Shown: positions 20,290-30,976, counted from the first letter of the stretch. The stretch: 64,000 nucleotides of DNA from Microbacterium sp. Se63.02b (GCF_014171575.1 NZ_CP050453.1:1-64000), one strand, 5' to 3'. Notes: generated from the sequence alone by a model not told the origin. Translations and numbers: made by a program.

Positions 20290-20918
20290 CCCGCGTGCTC
20301 GTGGTCGACAACCACGACAGCTTCGTGCACACGCTCGTCGGCTACCTCCACGAACTCGGAGCGGAGACCGCGATCGTCGAGTCGGACGCCGTGGACGCCG
20401 ACGAACTCGAGCGCCTGATGCCCTCCCACGATGCCGTACTCCTCTCCCCCGGACCCGGTCGTCCTGCCGACGCCGACGCATCCGTCGCGGCGGTGCGGAC
20501 CGCGGCACGCCTGCGCACGCCGACTCTCGGCGTCTGCCTGGGCCATCAGACGATCGGCGAAGCCTTCGGTGCGCACGTCGACGAGGCGCCGGAGCTCATG
20601 CACGGGATGGTCTCGGCGGTGTCGCACGACGGATCGGCGTTATTCTCGGGCATCCCCTCCCCATTCGAGGCCGGCCGTTACCATTCGCTGGCGCTCGCGG
20701 AGGCCGACCTCCCGCCCGGTGTGGTCGCCACGGCGTGGACCGAGAGCGGAACGGTCATGGCGCTCGCCCACCGGGAACTGCCGCTGTGGGGAGTGCAGTT
20801 CCACCCCGAGAGTGTGCTCACAGAGGGTGGCTACCGGCTCCTCGCCAATTGGCTCGAGCTGTGCGGCGCGCAGGATGCCGTGGCCCGTGCAGAGAGCCTG
20901 CACCCGCTGTCACGCTGA
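20286..20918 (+). CDS. Anthranilate/aminodeoxychorismate synthase glutamine amidotransferase
   Basis: A 210-residue class I glutamine amidotransferase that releases ammonia from glutamine for anthranilate (TrpG) or aminodeoxychorismate (PabA) synthesis. The nucleophile Cys84 is in GVCLGHQ and the His/Glu pair in FHPES near residue 177. Sequence alone does not separate TrpG from PabA. Its position between sortase and pknB matches the gene usually called trpG or pabA in mycobacteria. It converges on pknB. Confidence 0.93.
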   Translation: MTRVLVVDNHDSFVHTLVGYLHELGAETAIVESDAVDADELERLMPSHDAVLLSPGPGRPADADASVAAVRTAARLRTPTLGVCLGHQTIGEAFGAHVDEAPELMHGMVSAVSHDGSALFSGIPSPFEAGRYHSLALAEADLPPGVVATAWTESGTVMALAHRELPLWGVQFHPESVLTEGGYRLLANWLELCGAQDAVARAESLHPLSR

Positions 20919-20947
20919 CCCGTGTCGCTCCAGCGACGCTCTACGAC

Positions 20948-22639
20948 TCAGCCCCCGGCGCAGTACCGCAGCTCGACAGACGATCCGACCGGGACGTCTC
21001 CGGGCGCGACCGACATCGAGTGCACGGTCGTCGGCTCGGTCGCGGGGCAATCCGTCTCCTCGACCGGAACCGGGTTCAATCCGAGATCGGTGAGATTCGT
21101 GGTGGCGGCATCGACGGTCCAGCCGACGAGGTTGGTCAGAGTCACCTTGCCGCTCGCGACCTCGACGTTCACGACGGTCCCCGGAGCCACCTCGCTGTCC
21201 GCATCCTCGCTGGCGGACATCACGGTTCCCGCTGCCAGGGCCTTGTCGTTGCGCTGGATCACCGTGCCGAGCTCGAGCCCCGCGGTCTTCAGCGCCTTCG
21301 TGGCATCGGCGAGGGCCATGCCCTCGATCTTCGGCACCGTGACCGTCTCGACCCCGGACGACACATGGACGGTGACGGTCGACCCTTCCTCTACCGAGAC
21401 TCCAGCCTCGGGATCGGTGCGGATCACGTTGCCCTCCGCGATGTCCGGGCTGGATTCGATCACGATCTTCGCCGTGAGGTCGAGCTTGGCGAGATCGTCC
21501 TGCGCGCGCTCCGAGGAGACGTTCACGAGGTTCGGTACGATGCGTGATGTGCTGGGTACCTCGGGCGGCCGCATGCTGATCGTGACCACCCAGAACAGCA
21601 CGGACGCCAGCAGCACGGCGAGCAGAGCGACACCGGCCCAGATCCAGGCGACCGGCGGACCCGACTGGGTGCGGGTCATGGTGGTGTCGGTGCTGAGCTG
21701 TCGCAGCGACCGCGCCGTCTCCTGAGCCTGCCGCGGGCTCGGCCCGTACAGTTCGCTCGTCAGCGACCCGAGTTCCTTGCGCGTCGGAGCGTTGCCCGCG
21801 ACGGCGGAGTCGAGGGCGGCGCGGAAGTGCGCGGCGTCGGGGTACCGCTGGTACGGATCCTTCGCGAGTGCCCGCAGCACGATCGGGTCGAGTGCGCCCG
21901 GTGCGTTCTCGTTCACCTCGGTCGGCGGGATCGGGGTCTCGCTCACGTGCTGGTATGCGACGGCGACCGGAGACTCACCACGGAAGGGCTGACGGCCGGT
22001 GAGCAGCTCGTACAGCACGACGCCGGTGGAGTACAGGTCGGCGCGGGCGTCGACCGGCTCGCCCTTGGCCTGCTCCGGCGAGAAGTAGGCCGCGGTGCCG
22101 ATGATCTGCGTGGTCTCGGCGACGGTAGACGACGAATCGGACACCGCGCGTGCGATGCCGAAGTCCATCACCTTGACCTGGCCCTTGTCGGTCACCATGA
22201 CGTTGCCCGGCTTGATGTCGCGGTGCACCACGCCCGCACGGTGCGAGTAGTCGAGGGCTTCGAGGATGCCGTCGACGTAGCGCACCGCATCTTCCACGGG
22301 AACCGGACCGTCGGCGATGATCTTCTTGAGGAGGGTTCCCTTGACCAGCTCCATCACGATGTACGGAAGCTCTTCGGAGGAGGCGTCGTTGGTCGAAGGG
22401 TCGCCCGCGTCGTACACGCGCACGATCGAGGGATGCGACATGCGCGAGGCCGCCTGGGCTTCCAGCCGGAACCGTGTGCGGAACGCCGTGTCGCGCGCGA
22501 GCTCAGGATCGAGGATCTTGATCGCGACCTCGCGGCCGAGAGTCAGGTCGTACCCGCGGTAGACCTTCGCCATGCCGCCATGCCCGATGAGCTCGTCGAC
22601 GCGGTATCGGCCCGCGATGACTCGTGGCTCTGTGGACAC
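20948..22639 (-). CDS. pknB: PASTA-domain Ser/Thr protein kinase PknB
   Basis: A 563-residue membrane kinase that couples cell-wall fragments to growth control. The kinase domain (about 10-275) has a Gly-rich loop (GHGGMAKVYRG), the lysine in VAIKIL, the catalytic HRDIKPGN and the DFG in VMDFGIA. One transmembrane segment lies at about 330-352. Three extracellular PASTA repeats follow and end in a Cys-containing tail. The GTG start has AGGGGG upstream. It ends the pstP-rodA-pbpA-pknA-pknB series and should act with the PstP phosphatase on FhaA/FhaB-type partners. Confidence 0.96.
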   Translation of the reverse strand: MSTEPRVIAGRYRVDELIGHGGMAKVYRGYDLTLGREVAIKILDPELARDTAFRTRFRLEAQAASRMSHPSIVRVYDAGDPSTNDASSEELPYIVMELVKGTLLKKIIADGPVPVEDAVRYVDGILEALDYSHRAGVVHRDIKPGNVMVTDKGQVKVMDFGIARAVSDSSSTVAETTQIIGTAAYFSPEQAKGEPVDARADLYSTGVVLYELLTGRQPFRGESPVAVAYQHVSETPIPPTEVNENAPGALDPIVLRALAKDPYQRYPDAAHFRAALDSAVAGNAPTRKELGSLTSELYGPSPRQAQETARSLRQLSTDTTMTRTQSGPPVAWIWAGVALLAVLLASVLFWVVTISMRPPEVPSTSRIVPNLVNVSSERAQDDLAKLDLTAKIVIESSPDIAEGNVIRTDPEAGVSVEEGSTVTVHVSSGVETVTVPKIEGMALADATKALKTAGLELGTVIQRNDKALAAGTVMSASEDADSEVAPGTVVNVEVASGKVTLTNLVGWTVDAATTNLTDLGLNPVPVEETDCPATEPTTVHSMSVAPGDVPVGSSVELRYCAGG

Positions 22640-22683
22640 GTACTACCCCCTGGAAACGACTTCGACTGAGCTGGAACTACAGG

Positions 22684-24420
22684 CTACCCGGCGGTTTCGC
22701 CGCCGTCGTCACCCTCGCCGGGGTCGGGCGCGGCGACGATCGGCACCGACAGCGGCGGCGAGGCGGCGGAGGTGCGCTGATCGCCACCGGAGCACATGCC
22801 CTGGTACGTGACGATGAGCTGCTGACCCGCCGCGTCGGCGACCTGCACCTGCGTGTTGCGCTGCGTCGGCTGGAAGTTCGGTCCTCCGGAGACGAACGTC
22901 CCGTTCTGCAGCGACACGACGTAACCCGAGAGCGTGGTGCCGCTCGGGCACGTGAATCCGGTGCCCCACGCGATGCTCACAGTGCTGCCGGCTACCGGGT
23001 CTCCGGTGATCGTCGGCGCATCGGTCGGCGTCGGCAGGGCTGCCCGCGGTGCGTAGACCGTCAGCGCGATCGGCTGCGTGGTCTCGACGTTCCCCGATGG
23101 CGCGACGCGGTAGACGGTGCCGACCTTGTCATCGGTGGCGGCGGGGTCGCCGTCGGTGCAGGTGATGTCGCTGTCGAAGCCGGCGCTCTTCAGGGTCGAC
23201 GTCGCGGTGCCGCAGTCCATCCCGACCAGGTTGAGGGCCGTCACGTCGACGCGGGTCACCTCGGGCGTCGGCGTGTCCGACGGCGTCGGCGACTGCGACG
23301 GGGAGCTGGGAGGCGGACTCGTCGGATCAGGATCGTCGCCGCCCTGGTTCGCCAGCATCGCCCACAACGTTCCGCCGAGCACGATCACCAGCAGGGCGAT
23401 CAGCGCGATCAGCGGCCATGTCCACCGGCTGCGCTTCTTCTTCGGCTCCTCCGCTGCGTCTTCGGTGGGAAGCTGCGCGGTGGTGGGGGGAGGATGCGGG
23501 TGGTGCCGTCGTCCCCGACGCCGTCAGCATCCGCGTCGCGTCGTCGGCGGACGCGACGCCGCCGGATGCGATGGCCGGCACGGCGATCGCCGCGGAGTTC
23601 AGGTCACCCCGACGCAGCGCCTGTGCGGCACGCGCCACGGTCGCGGAGGACGAAGGCCGGTCGGCGGGCTTCTTGGCGATCATCGCCATGACGAGGTTCT
23701 GGACCGGGATCGGCACGGTCGGCGGCAACGGCGGCGGCTGCTCGTTGATCTGCGCCATCGCGATCGCGACCTGCGACTCGCCCGTGAACGGACGCTTGCC
23801 CGCCAGGCACTCGTAGGCGACGATGCCGAGCGAGTAGGTGTCGGTCGCGGGGAGGCCGGGTGTCCTGACGCCTGCTCGGGCGAGAGGTACTGGACGGTTC
23901 CCATGACCTGACCGGTCGCCGTGAGCGGCACCTGGTCGGCGATGCGGGCGATGCCGAAGTCGGTGATCTTCACGCGGCCGTCGGGCGTGATGAGGAGGTT
24001 GCCCGGCTTGATGTCGCGGTGCACGAGGCCGGCGGCGTGTGCAGCCTGCAGGGCGGATGCCGTCTGCGCGACGATGTCGAGCGTCTTGTCGGCGCTCAGC
24101 GCGCCGTCGCGCTCGAGCACGGTCGAGAGGGCCTCACCGGGCACGAGCTCCATGACGAGGTAGGCGCTGCCGTTCTCCTCGCCGTAGTCGAACACGCTCG
24201 CGATGCCCTCGTGGTTGACGAGCGCTGCGTGCCGGGCCTCCGCGCGGAACCGCTCGAGGAACCCGGGGTCCCCCATGTACTCGTCCTTGAGGATCTTGAT
24301 GGCGACGGTACGTCCGATGACGTGATCCGTCGCCTCCCACACCTCGCCCATGCCACCGATCGCGATACGCGACTGCAGCTCGTAACGACCACCGAACGAC
24401 ACACCCTGCGTCGGCCTCAT
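22684..24420 (-). pseudogene. pknA: Second Ser/Thr protein kinase (PknA-like), two frameshifts
   Basis: A membrane Ser/Thr kinase with N-terminal kinase domain ([44 protein letters not shown]), a transmembrane segment ([19 protein letters not shown]), a Pro/Thr-rich linker and one PASTA-like repeat followed by a Thr-rich domain. Frame breaks occur at G4 23849-23852 (one base missing) and at G6 23485-23490 (one base extra). The two cancel, and correcting both gives a continuous protein of about 578 residues. The ATG overlaps the pbpA stop (ATGA). I take both breaks as sequencing errors. Confidence 0.87.
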
Positions 24421-25871
24421 CTGCCCAGCACCGCCTCTATGACCTTCTTCGCAATCGGAGCGGCGATGGTGTCGCCGCTGCCTGATTGTCCCTGTCCGCC
24501 GCCGTCTTCGACGACGACCGCTACTGCGACCGCGGGGTCGTCCGCCGGCGCGAAGCCGGTGAACCACAACGTGTGCGGCCTGTTTCCGTTCTCTGCGGTG
24601 CCCGTCTTACCGGCCACGTCGATCCCGTCTATTCTTGCACCCTGCGCCGCGCCCGTAGCGACGCTCGCGACCATGGCCGCGGTGACATCGTTCGCCACAT
24701 CCGCCTCCATCGCGCGGCCGAACTCGCTGTCCTCGAAGGCCCTGATCACCGAGAGATCGTTGCCGATCACGGCGTCCACCATCCGCGGGTTCATGACCAC
24801 TCCGTCGTTCGCGAGGCCCGCAGAGACCATGGCCATCTGCAGCGGTGTCGCGGTGACCTGCCCCTGCCCGAATCCGGTCAGGGCGGTCTGCGCATCGTCG
24901 AGCGCACGAGGGTAGCTCGAGGCCGTCGACGTCAACGGCGTGTCGAACGACTGGTTGAATCCCAGCTTCTCCGCCATCTCGCGGATCGCGTCGTCGCCGA
25001 GCTCGACCGCGAGCTCGGCCATCGGGATGTTGCAGCTGAGACGGATGGCCTCCGCGATCGTGACGGTGGCTCCGGGGCCGCAGGCGCTGCCCCACGCGTT
25101 GGACACGCGGTTCGACGAGCCGGGGAGCGTGTACGAGGCGGGGTTCGGGAGCGTCGAGCTCGGTGTCCAGTTGCCGCTGGCGAATGCTGCGGCCGCGACG
25201 ACGACCTTGAAGGTGGAGCCCGGCGGGTTGAGGTCTCCGGCGATCGCCCGGTTGGACAGCGGCTTTCCGGGGTCGGCGGCGAGCTGATCGTGAGTGGCGT
25301 TCGCCGCATCCGCGTCGTGCGTCGCCATCAGGTTCGTGTCGAACCCCGGCGTGGAGACCATGGCGAGGATGCGTCCGGTCTTCGGGTCCATGGCGACGAC
25401 GGCACCCTGGAGGCCGTCGAGGGCTTCGAAGGCGGCTCGCTGCGCGGCGGTGTCGAGCGACAGTTCGACGCTGTATCCGCGCTGCGGCTGACCCGAGAGG
25501 ATGCGCTCGATCTCGCCGAGCAGCGCGTTGCTCCCGGTGCCGGAGAGGTCGGCGTTCATCGCCTGCTCGATGCCGGTCCGCGAGTCGAGTGCCGCGTTAA
25601 AGTACCCGGTGACCGGCTCCCACATCGCGGCGTCGGTGTAGACCCGCTGGAACTGGTAGCGGTCGTCGCTCGGAACCGAGTTCGCGATGGCGGCGCCGTC
25701 GACGATGATCGACCCGCGCTGGATCTCATAGCTGTCGAGCCGGGTGCGCGTGTTGTTGCTGTTCTGGGCGAGGCTGTCGGCCTCGACGACCTGGATCCAG
25801 CTGGTCGCCGCGAACAGCGCCACGAACATGAACAGCATCACGATGCTGAGACGACGGAGCTCTCTCGTCAT
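24417..25871 (-). CDS. pbpA: Penicillin-binding protein A (class B transpeptidase)
   Basis: A 484-residue transpeptidase that cross-links peptidoglycan. An N-terminal membrane anchor (about residues 8-27) precedes a dimerisation-like region and the catalytic domain. The active-site motifs are PGSTFKVV (SxxK), LSCNIP (SxN) and AGKTGTAEN (KTG). The length matches mycobacterial PbpA. It overlaps rodA upstream and pknA downstream by 4 nt each, so it is one operon unit with the RodA glycosyltransferase it partners. Confidence 0.96.
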   Translation of the reverse strand: MTRELRRLSIVMLFMFVALFAATSWIQVVEADSLAQNSNNTRTRLDSYEIQRGSIIVDGAAIANSVPSDDRYQFQRVYTDAAMWEPVTGYFNAALDSRTGIEQAMNADLSGTGSNALLGEIERILSGQPQRGYSVELSLDTAAQRAAFEALDGLQGAVVAMDPKTGRILAMVSTPGFDTNLMATHDADAANATHDQLAADPGKPLSNRAIAGDLNPPGSTFKVVVAAAAFASGNWTPSSTLPNPASYTLPGSSNRVSNAWGSACGPGATVTIAEAIRLSCNIPMAELAVELGDDAIREMAEKLGFNQSFDTPLTSTASSYPRALDDAQTALTGFGQGQVTATPLQMAMVSAGLANDGVVMNPRMVDAVIGNDLSVIRAFEDSEFGRAMEADVANDVTAAMVASVATGAAQGARIDGIDVAGKTGTAENGNRPHTLWFTGFAPADDPAVAVAVVVEDGGGQGQSGSGDTIAAPIAKKVIEAVLGR

Positions 25872-27253
25872 CCGATCACCACCCTCGGCTGGCGGCGTAC
25901 GCCGTCGGAGATGCGCAGCAGCAGCGCCACGATGAGCCAGTTCGCCACGAGCGAGGAACCACCGGCGGCGAGGAACGGCGTCGTCAGGCCGGTCAGCGGG
26001 ATCAGACGGGTCACGCCGCCGACCATGATGAACACCTGCAATGCGATCGTGAACGAGAGCCCGGTCGCGAGCAGCTTGCCGAAGTCATCCTGCCCCGCGA
26101 GACCGATGCGCATGCCGCGGCTGACGAACACCATGTAGAGACACAGGATCGCGAACAGCCCGATGAGGCCGAGCTCTTCTCCCAAACTGGTGATGATGTA
26201 GTCGCTGTGGGCGAGCGGGGTCACCTCGGGGCGACCCTGGCCCCACCCCGTGCCGATGAGTCCGCCGCGGGCGAGGCCGAAGAGGCCCTGCATCGGCTGA
26301 TAACCGGCGCCGTCGGGGTCGACCTGGTTCGCGTCGAACAGGAACAGCCAGTTGATGAAACGGCCATGGACGTAACTGAGGATCTGCGTCGCCACCGCGA
26401 CACCCGCGACCACCAGGGTCAAGCCGATCAGCACCCAGCTCGTCTTGCCGGTCGCGACGTACAGCATCGCGACGAACATGCCGAAGATCAGGGTTCCCGT
26501 GCCGAGGTCGCGCTGGAACACGATGATGCCGAGGGAGATGATCCAGACGACCAGCACGGGGCCGAGCTCGCGCATCCGCGGCCACGTGATGCCGAGCACC
26601 CGCTTGCCGACCGAGGTGAGGCTTTCGCGGGTGCGCACCAGGTAGCCGGCGAAGAATATCGCGAGGCAGATCTTCGCGAGCTCGCCCGGCTGGAAGGCGA
26701 AGACCCCGCCGAGAGACACCCAGACGGCTGCGTTCGCGTCTGCGATGCGCAGACCGGGCACGAACGGCAGCAGCAGCAGGAGGATTCCGGCGAGGCCGAA
26801 GATGTACGTGTAGCGGAAGAGGATCCGGTAGTTGCGGAGCAGGATGACGACCGCGATCGCACCCGCGAGGGAGATCGCCGTCCAGGCGAGCTGCTTCGTG
26901 GAGTATGCATCCCACCCGGTGTTCTCATACGCGATGTCGATGCGGTAGATCATCGCGATACCGAGGCCGGTGAGCAGGGTGGCGATCGGCACCACGAACG
27001 GATCGGCGTCGGCGGCGACGAAGCGCAGCACGATGTGCAGGGCGAAGGCGAGCGCGGCGAGGCCTCCGCCGATCGCGAGGATCATCGGGTCGATGACTCC
27101 GAGCGCACCCAGCTGCACGAGGGTGAGCGCCGCGCCGCTGATCGCACACGCGAACAGCAGGAGCCAGAACTCGCGGTTGCGCTGCGTCTGGGGCAGACGC
27201 AGACGCTTCAGTGCCTTGATGACGGTGGTGTCCGCCTGGAGGTCGGTGCTCAT
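25868..27253 (-). CDS. rodA: RodA/FtsW-type peptidoglycan glycosyltransferase
   Basis: A 461-residue SEDS-family membrane protein that polymerises lipid II with a class B PBP. It has about ten to twelve transmembrane segments. The conserved SEDS features are AWTAISLAGA, FQPGELAKIC (the FQPSE region), the catalytic-loop area around FQRDLGTGTLIFGMFVAMLY and SDYIITSLGEELGLIG. Both ends overlap neighbours by 4 nt. With pbpA it forms the elongation pair of the cluster; FtsW is an alternative name, but the context favours RodA. Confidence 0.95.
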   Translation of the reverse strand: MSTDLQADTTVIKALKRLRLPQTQRNREFWLLLFACAISGAALTLVQLGALGVIDPMILAIGGGLAALAFALHIVLRFVAADADPFVVPIATLLTGLGIAMIYRIDIAYENTGWDAYSTKQLAWTAISLAGAIAVVILLRNYRILFRYTYIFGLAGILLLLLPFVPGLRIADANAAVWVSLGGVFAFQPGELAKICLAIFFAGYLVRTRESLTSVGKRVLGITWPRMRELGPVLVVWIISLGIIVFQRDLGTGTLIFGMFVAMLYVATGKTSWVLIGLTLVVAGVAVATQILSYVHGRFINWLFLFDANQVDPDGAGYQPMQGLFGLARGGLIGTGWGQGRPEVTPLAHSDYIITSLGEELGLIGLFAILCLYMVFVSRGMRIGLAGQDDFGKLLATGLSFTIALQVFIMVGGVTRLIPLTGLTTPFLAAGGSSLVANWLIVALLLRISDGVRRQPRVVIG

Positions 27254-28551
27254 CCCTCACCGCCTGCGGGCGTGTCGGTCGGGGTCGGCAGCGGCGTCGG
27301 AAGCGGGGTGGGGATCGCGTTCGCATCGGCACCCGCACGCAGCCGGTCGACGATCGCCATCGCGTCGGACAGCGAGCGTGCGGTGATGGTGCGCTCGACC
27401 GACGCACGCTGATACGGCGGGAGGTTCGCCAGCAGGATGTCGGTGTCTTCGACCGGTGTCGACAGGGTGATCGGGCCGATGTTCTGCTGCACGCCCTGGA
27501 AGATCACGACGCTGTCGTCGTCGGCGCCGATGAAGTAGCGCGTCTGCGTCCAGCTGTAGGCGGCGAAGGCGGCGACCGCCAGCATCGCGACGACCACCAG
27601 CGCGCCCGCGATCCAGCCGAGACGCCGCCGCTTCGCACGACGACGGTCTTCTTCGATGAGCTCTTCGAGGTATTCGGGCGCTGGTTCGAAGTGACTCGGC
27701 TCGTTCGCAGCCTGACGCACCGGGTGCAGCCAGTTGCCGCGCGGCGGGCGCACCGGCGGCACATACACGCCGTCGGGGTTCGAGGCCGAGCCGACGATGG
27801 TCGGTGTGCCGGAGTGGATCGGATGCTGTCCGCCGACATCGACCAGGACGATCGTGACGTTGTCGGGGGCGCCCCCGTCGAGCGCCTGCTTGAGGAGGTT
27901 GTCTGCCGTGCGACCGGGAGCGAGACCGAGCTGCATGGCCTTGAGGATGTGAGGCTCGTCGACCACGCCGGACAGACCGTCGGAGCACAGCAGCCACCGG
28001 TCGCCCGGCTGGGTGTGCATGACGAACATGTCGAGCTCGGGGTCGGAGTCCATATCGCTGAGCACGCGCATGAGCACGGACCGGCGGGGGTGGTATCTCG
28101 CCTCTTCCGGGGTGATGCGCCCCGAGTCGACGAGCCGCTGCACGAAGGTGTGGTCTGCCGTGATCTGCGTGAGCGCGTCGTCGCGGTACAGGTAGATGCG
28201 GGAGTCTCCGATATGGCCGATGACCGCATACTCGTCGACCATGATGATCGCGCTGACGGTGGTGCCGAGGCCGGCGAGCTCCGGGCGATCCTTGGCCGCG
28301 CGGATGAGGTCGCCCGCAGCGGTGGTCGCCGCCGCCTGCAACGACGCCTGAGCGTCTTCGGTCGAGGCGTACGCCTGGTCGAGGGGCTCCAACCGCTGGA
28401 TCGCGATGCTCGAGGCGACGTCTCCGCCGGCGTGGCCGCCCATGCCGTCGGCGACGACGAACAGGTTCGCTCCGGAGTAGCCGGAATCCTGGTTGTTGGA
28501 GCGGACCTTCCCGGTATGGGAGATCGCGACGCTCGAGCCCTCGAAGACCAT
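27250..28551 (-). CDS. pstP: PP2C Ser/Thr protein phosphatase PstP
   Basis: A 433-residue membrane phosphatase that reverses PknA/PknB phosphorylation. The N-terminal PP2C domain (about 1-240) has the metal-binding motifs VADGMGGHAGGD, IGHIGDSR, CSDGLSGVVD and GAPDNVTIVLVD. A juxtamembrane linker, one transmembrane segment (about 313-336) and an extracellular domain of about 80 residues follow, ending in a PTPLPTPLPTPT repeat. It overlaps rodA by 4 nt; fhaB lies 7 nt upstream. Confidence 0.96.
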   Translation of the reverse strand: MVFEGSSVAISHTGKVRSNNQDSGYSGANLFVVADGMGGHAGGDVASSIAIQRLEPLDQAYASTEDAQASLQAAATTAAGDLIRAAKDRPELAGLGTTVSAIIMVDEYAVIGHIGDSRIYLYRDDALTQITADHTFVQRLVDSGRITPEEARYHPRRSVLMRVLSDMDSDPELDMFVMHTQPGDRWLLCSDGLSGVVDEPHILKAMQLGLAPGRTADNLLKQALDGGAPDNVTIVLVDVGGQHPIHSGTPTIVGSASNPDGVYVPPVRPPRGNWLHPVRQAANEPSHFEPAPEYLEELIEEDRRRAKRRRLGWIAGALVVVAMLAVAAFAAYSWTQTRYFIGADDDSVVIFQGVQQNIGPITLSTPVEDTDILLANLPPYQRASVERTITARSLSDAMAIVDRLRAGADANAIPTPLPTPLPTPTDTPAGGEG

Positions 28552-28558
28552 GCCGGGG

Positions 28559-29075
28559 TCAGGCTCGCAGCTCGAAGGTCGTGGCGCCCACCTTTATGGG
28601 GGTTCCGAGCGAGAGGGACACAGGCGAGGAGCCGACGCGCTGGCCCGCGACGAAGGTGCCGTTCGTGGAGTCGAGATCCTGGATGGCCCAGGCATCGCCG
28701 CGCAGCATCAGGCGCGCGTGGTGACTGGACGTGTAGTCGTCGCGGATCACGAGGGCGGACTCGCTCGAACGGCCGATCGTGAGCGAATCGGCGCTGAGCG
28801 GGAGTTCCAGGCCGGCTTTCGGGCCCGAGGTGATCACGAGGCGCTTGGCCGTCGCGACGGTCGCGGGTCCCGTGGAGGGGACGGGAGGAGGCCGGCTTCG
28901 CGGCGGGGGCGGGCGTCGGCGCCGGCGCAGGCGCTCCCGCTGTGGCCTCGGCCGGAAGCTTGCGCACGCGCACACCGAAGAGGTCGGCGCGCAGCGAGTA
29001 CACGACACCGAACACGAAGAACCACATCAGGACGAGGAACCCGATGCGGAGCAGGAGGAGGATCAGCTCACTCAA
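28559..29075 (-). pseudogene. fhaB: FHA-domain protein FhaB, one frameshift
   Basis: A membrane-anchored phosphothreonine-binding protein (FhaB/FipA type). The N terminus has one transmembrane segment (ELILLLLRIGFLVLMWFFVF), then an Ala/Pro linker (APAPAPTPAP). The C-terminal FHA domain has the motifs LTIGRSSESALVI, SSHHARL and LDSTNGTFVAGQRV. The frame changes in the GC-rich linker, somewhere in 28870-28925, by one extra base (or two missing). The TTG start overlaps the fhaA stop (TTGA). The product would be about 172 residues and is probably intact in reality. Confidence 0.87.
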
Positions 29076-29797
29076 CCGAGGCCTCCGAACGCGCGGGTGG
29101 CGTCGTCGCCACGTGGGGCGGGGCGCGAAGGTGCGGCCACCGGGACGATGCGGAACACCAGCTCGGTACGGCCGATGGTGATCGTGGTGTCGCTGGGGAG
29201 CGCGGCTTCGCGGAGCTTCTGCCCGTTGACCTTGGTGCCGTTGGTGGATCCGAGGTCGCGCATCATGGCGCGCTCGCCGTCCCACAGGATCTCGACGTGC
29301 TTGCGGCTCGATCCGGCGTCGGCGATCGTGATGTCGGCATCCGTCCCCCGACCGATCACGGTGCGGGCGCGGGTGATCGAGTGGCGGCGACCGTCGACGT
29401 CGACGACGGCCTGCCAGCTGACGCGACCTTCCACCGTGCCGGAGTTCACGCGCACGGTTCCCGTCGCGACCTTCTCGTCGGCCTCGAGCGTGATCGAGAG
29501 GGGGCCGGCGAAGCTGTAGCCCTGGGCCTTGGCGTGGGTGGTCATGAGAGCGAGCAGTTCATCGGTGAGAGCGCCGCCGAGGCCGCGCATCCGCTCCGCG
29601 TCGTCGGTACTCAGACGCACCACATAGCTGTTGGGCGCGATGATGCGGTCGCGGCTCACGACCGCGGCCTTCGTGTCGGCTTCGCGGCGGAGCGCAGAGG
29701 CGATCTCCACCGGCTGTATGCCGCTGCGGAAGGTCTTCGCGAACGCGCTGTTCACTGCGCGCTCGAGACCCTTCTCAAAGCTGTCAAGTAGTCCCAC
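29072..29797 (-). CDS. fhaA: FHA-domain protein FhaA (DUF3662)
   Basis: A 241-residue cytosolic protein. The N-terminal DUF3662 domain (MGLLDSFEKGLERAVN..., about 1-115) precedes a linker and a C-terminal FHA domain (TVIGRGTDADITI, SSRKHVEI, DLGSTNGTKVNGQKL) at about 145-225 that binds phospho-Thr on kinase targets. It is the first gene of the wall-growth cluster on this strand. The long disordered linker of mycobacterial FhaA is short here. Confidence 0.95.
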   Translation of the reverse strand: MGLLDSFEKGLERAVNSAFAKTFRSGIQPVEIASALRREADTKAAVVSRDRIIAPNSYVVRLSTDDAERMRGLGGALTDELLALMTTHAKAQGYSFAGPLSITLEADEKVATGTVRVNSGTVEGRVSWQAVVDVDGRRHSITRARTVIGRGTDADITIADAGSSRKHVEILWDGERAMMRDLGSTNGTKVNGQKLREAALPSDTTITIGRTELVFRIVPVAAPSRPAPRGDDATRAFGGLG

Positions 29798-29942
29798 TGG
29801 GCTCCTCTGGCATGCCGACCGGTAGACACATCGTAGTCAGGTGACCTGGGGGAACGCCGCCGATCGGCGTTCGGGGGTGTGCAACGGGGGGTGAAATCGC
29901 GTGATATCCTCGGGAAGTTGAGTTCTTCGGAACGAGACACTC

Positions 29943-30025
29943 GCGCGAGTGGCGGAATGGTAGACGCGCTGGCTTCAGGTGCCAGTGTCCGTAAGGACGT
30001 GGGGGTTCAAGTCCCCCCTCGCGCA
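29943..30025 (+). tRNA. tRNA-Leu (CAG anticodon)
   Basis: An 83-nt class II tRNA. The acceptor stem GCGCGAG pairs with CTCGCGC, the anticodon loop is CTTCAGG, a variable arm TGTCCGTAAGGACGT is present and the T-loop is GTTCAAGTC. The CCA end is not encoded. Confidence 0.97.
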
Positions 30026-30073
30026 CACGAAGGCTGAATTCGTTTCAGCCTCGAGTGCTCCTCAAGGAAAAGT

Positions 30074-30100
30074 GCCGGTCAGAAGATGCTTCTGACCGGC
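30074..30100 (+). terminator. Terminator after tRNA-Leu
   Basis: A perfect 12-bp stem (30074-30085 and 30089-30100) with a 3-nt loop, followed by TCTTCCGTTTTCT. Confidence 0.9.
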
Positions 30101-30168
30101 TCTTCCGTTTTCTCGACGTCATGCGCTCGCGGGAGCGATCACCGGGGGAGCTCTGCCGCGGCTTCTCG

Positions 30169-30867
30169 TCAGGAGTCTTCGGGCTCGATCAGGAGTTCGT
30201 AGAGGTCGCCACGGTAGATCGAGCGGGTGATCTCGGCGACCCTGCCGTCGCCCAGACTGCCTCGGGCGACGACGCGGAGGCACGGCTGGTCGAGCGTGAT
30301 CCCGAGCAGCTCCGCTTCGCGCGCGGTCGGCAGCACAGCGGCCACCCGTGACGAAGCGCGGGTGAGGTGCACGTCGTACCGCCGGCGGAGGATCTCGTAC
30401 AGCGACCCGGTGAGATCGTTGCCCAGCAGGTTCGGGAAGAGCGCGGCAGGAAGAAGCGAGCGGTCGATGCTCAGAGGCGTGTCATCACCGAACCGCAGGC
30501 GCTCGACCGTGTAGACCGATGCGGTCCCCTCCAGCCCGAAGTCCGCGGCGACCTCCGGGAGAGCCGGGGCGATGCCAGCGGAAAGGACCTCCGCACGGGC
30601 CGTCCGCCCCGCCGCGCGCATGGAATCGGTGAACGAGGCCAGAGTCATGCGCTTGGTCAGAGCCGGCTCGGCGACGAAGGTGCCCTTGCCCCGGATGCCG
30701 ACGATCCTCTTCGCGTGGGCGAGCGCCTCGAGCGCCCGTCGCACCGTCATCGAGGAGACGTTGAACCGCGCCGCGAGCTGCTGCTCGGTGGGCAGCTGAT
30801 CGCCTGCGCGCATCTGCGCGATCTCCGCGGAGAGCTCTTTCATCACGAGCTCGTACTTCGCAGCCAC
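30169..30867 (-). CDS. GntR-family regulator with UTRA domain
   Basis: A probable ligand-sensing repressor of the divergent amino-sugar operon. The 232-residue protein has a winged HTH (about 1-70: LPTEQQLAARFNVSSMTVRRALEAL) and a UTRA effector domain (about 85-225), the domain that binds sugar phosphates such as GlcNAc-6-P in NagR/DasR. The GTG start at 30867 is chosen for AAAGGAGGGG just upstream. Two related operator candidates lie in the divergent promoter region. The ligand is inferred from the neighbours. Confidence 0.9.
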   Translation of the reverse strand: MAAKYELVMKELSAEIAQMRAGDQLPTEQQLAARFNVSSMTVRRALEALAHAKRIVGIRGKGTFVAEPALTKRMTLASFTDSMRAAGRTARAEVLSAGIAPALPEVAADFGLEGTASVYTVERLRFGDDTPLSIDRSLLPAALFPNLLGNDLTGSLYEILRRRYDVHLTRASSRVAAVLPTAREAELLGITLDQPCLRVVARGSLGDGRVAEITRSIYRGDLYELLIEPEDS

Positions 30868-30976
30868 ATCCCCTCCTTTCGCGTGAGAGCCAGCACCATA
30901 ACTATCACGCATCGGCCGTCGGATCCGGTCCGGTGCGTGATTGCGGATGTTCGACGGACGGTGTAACTTCCTTGTA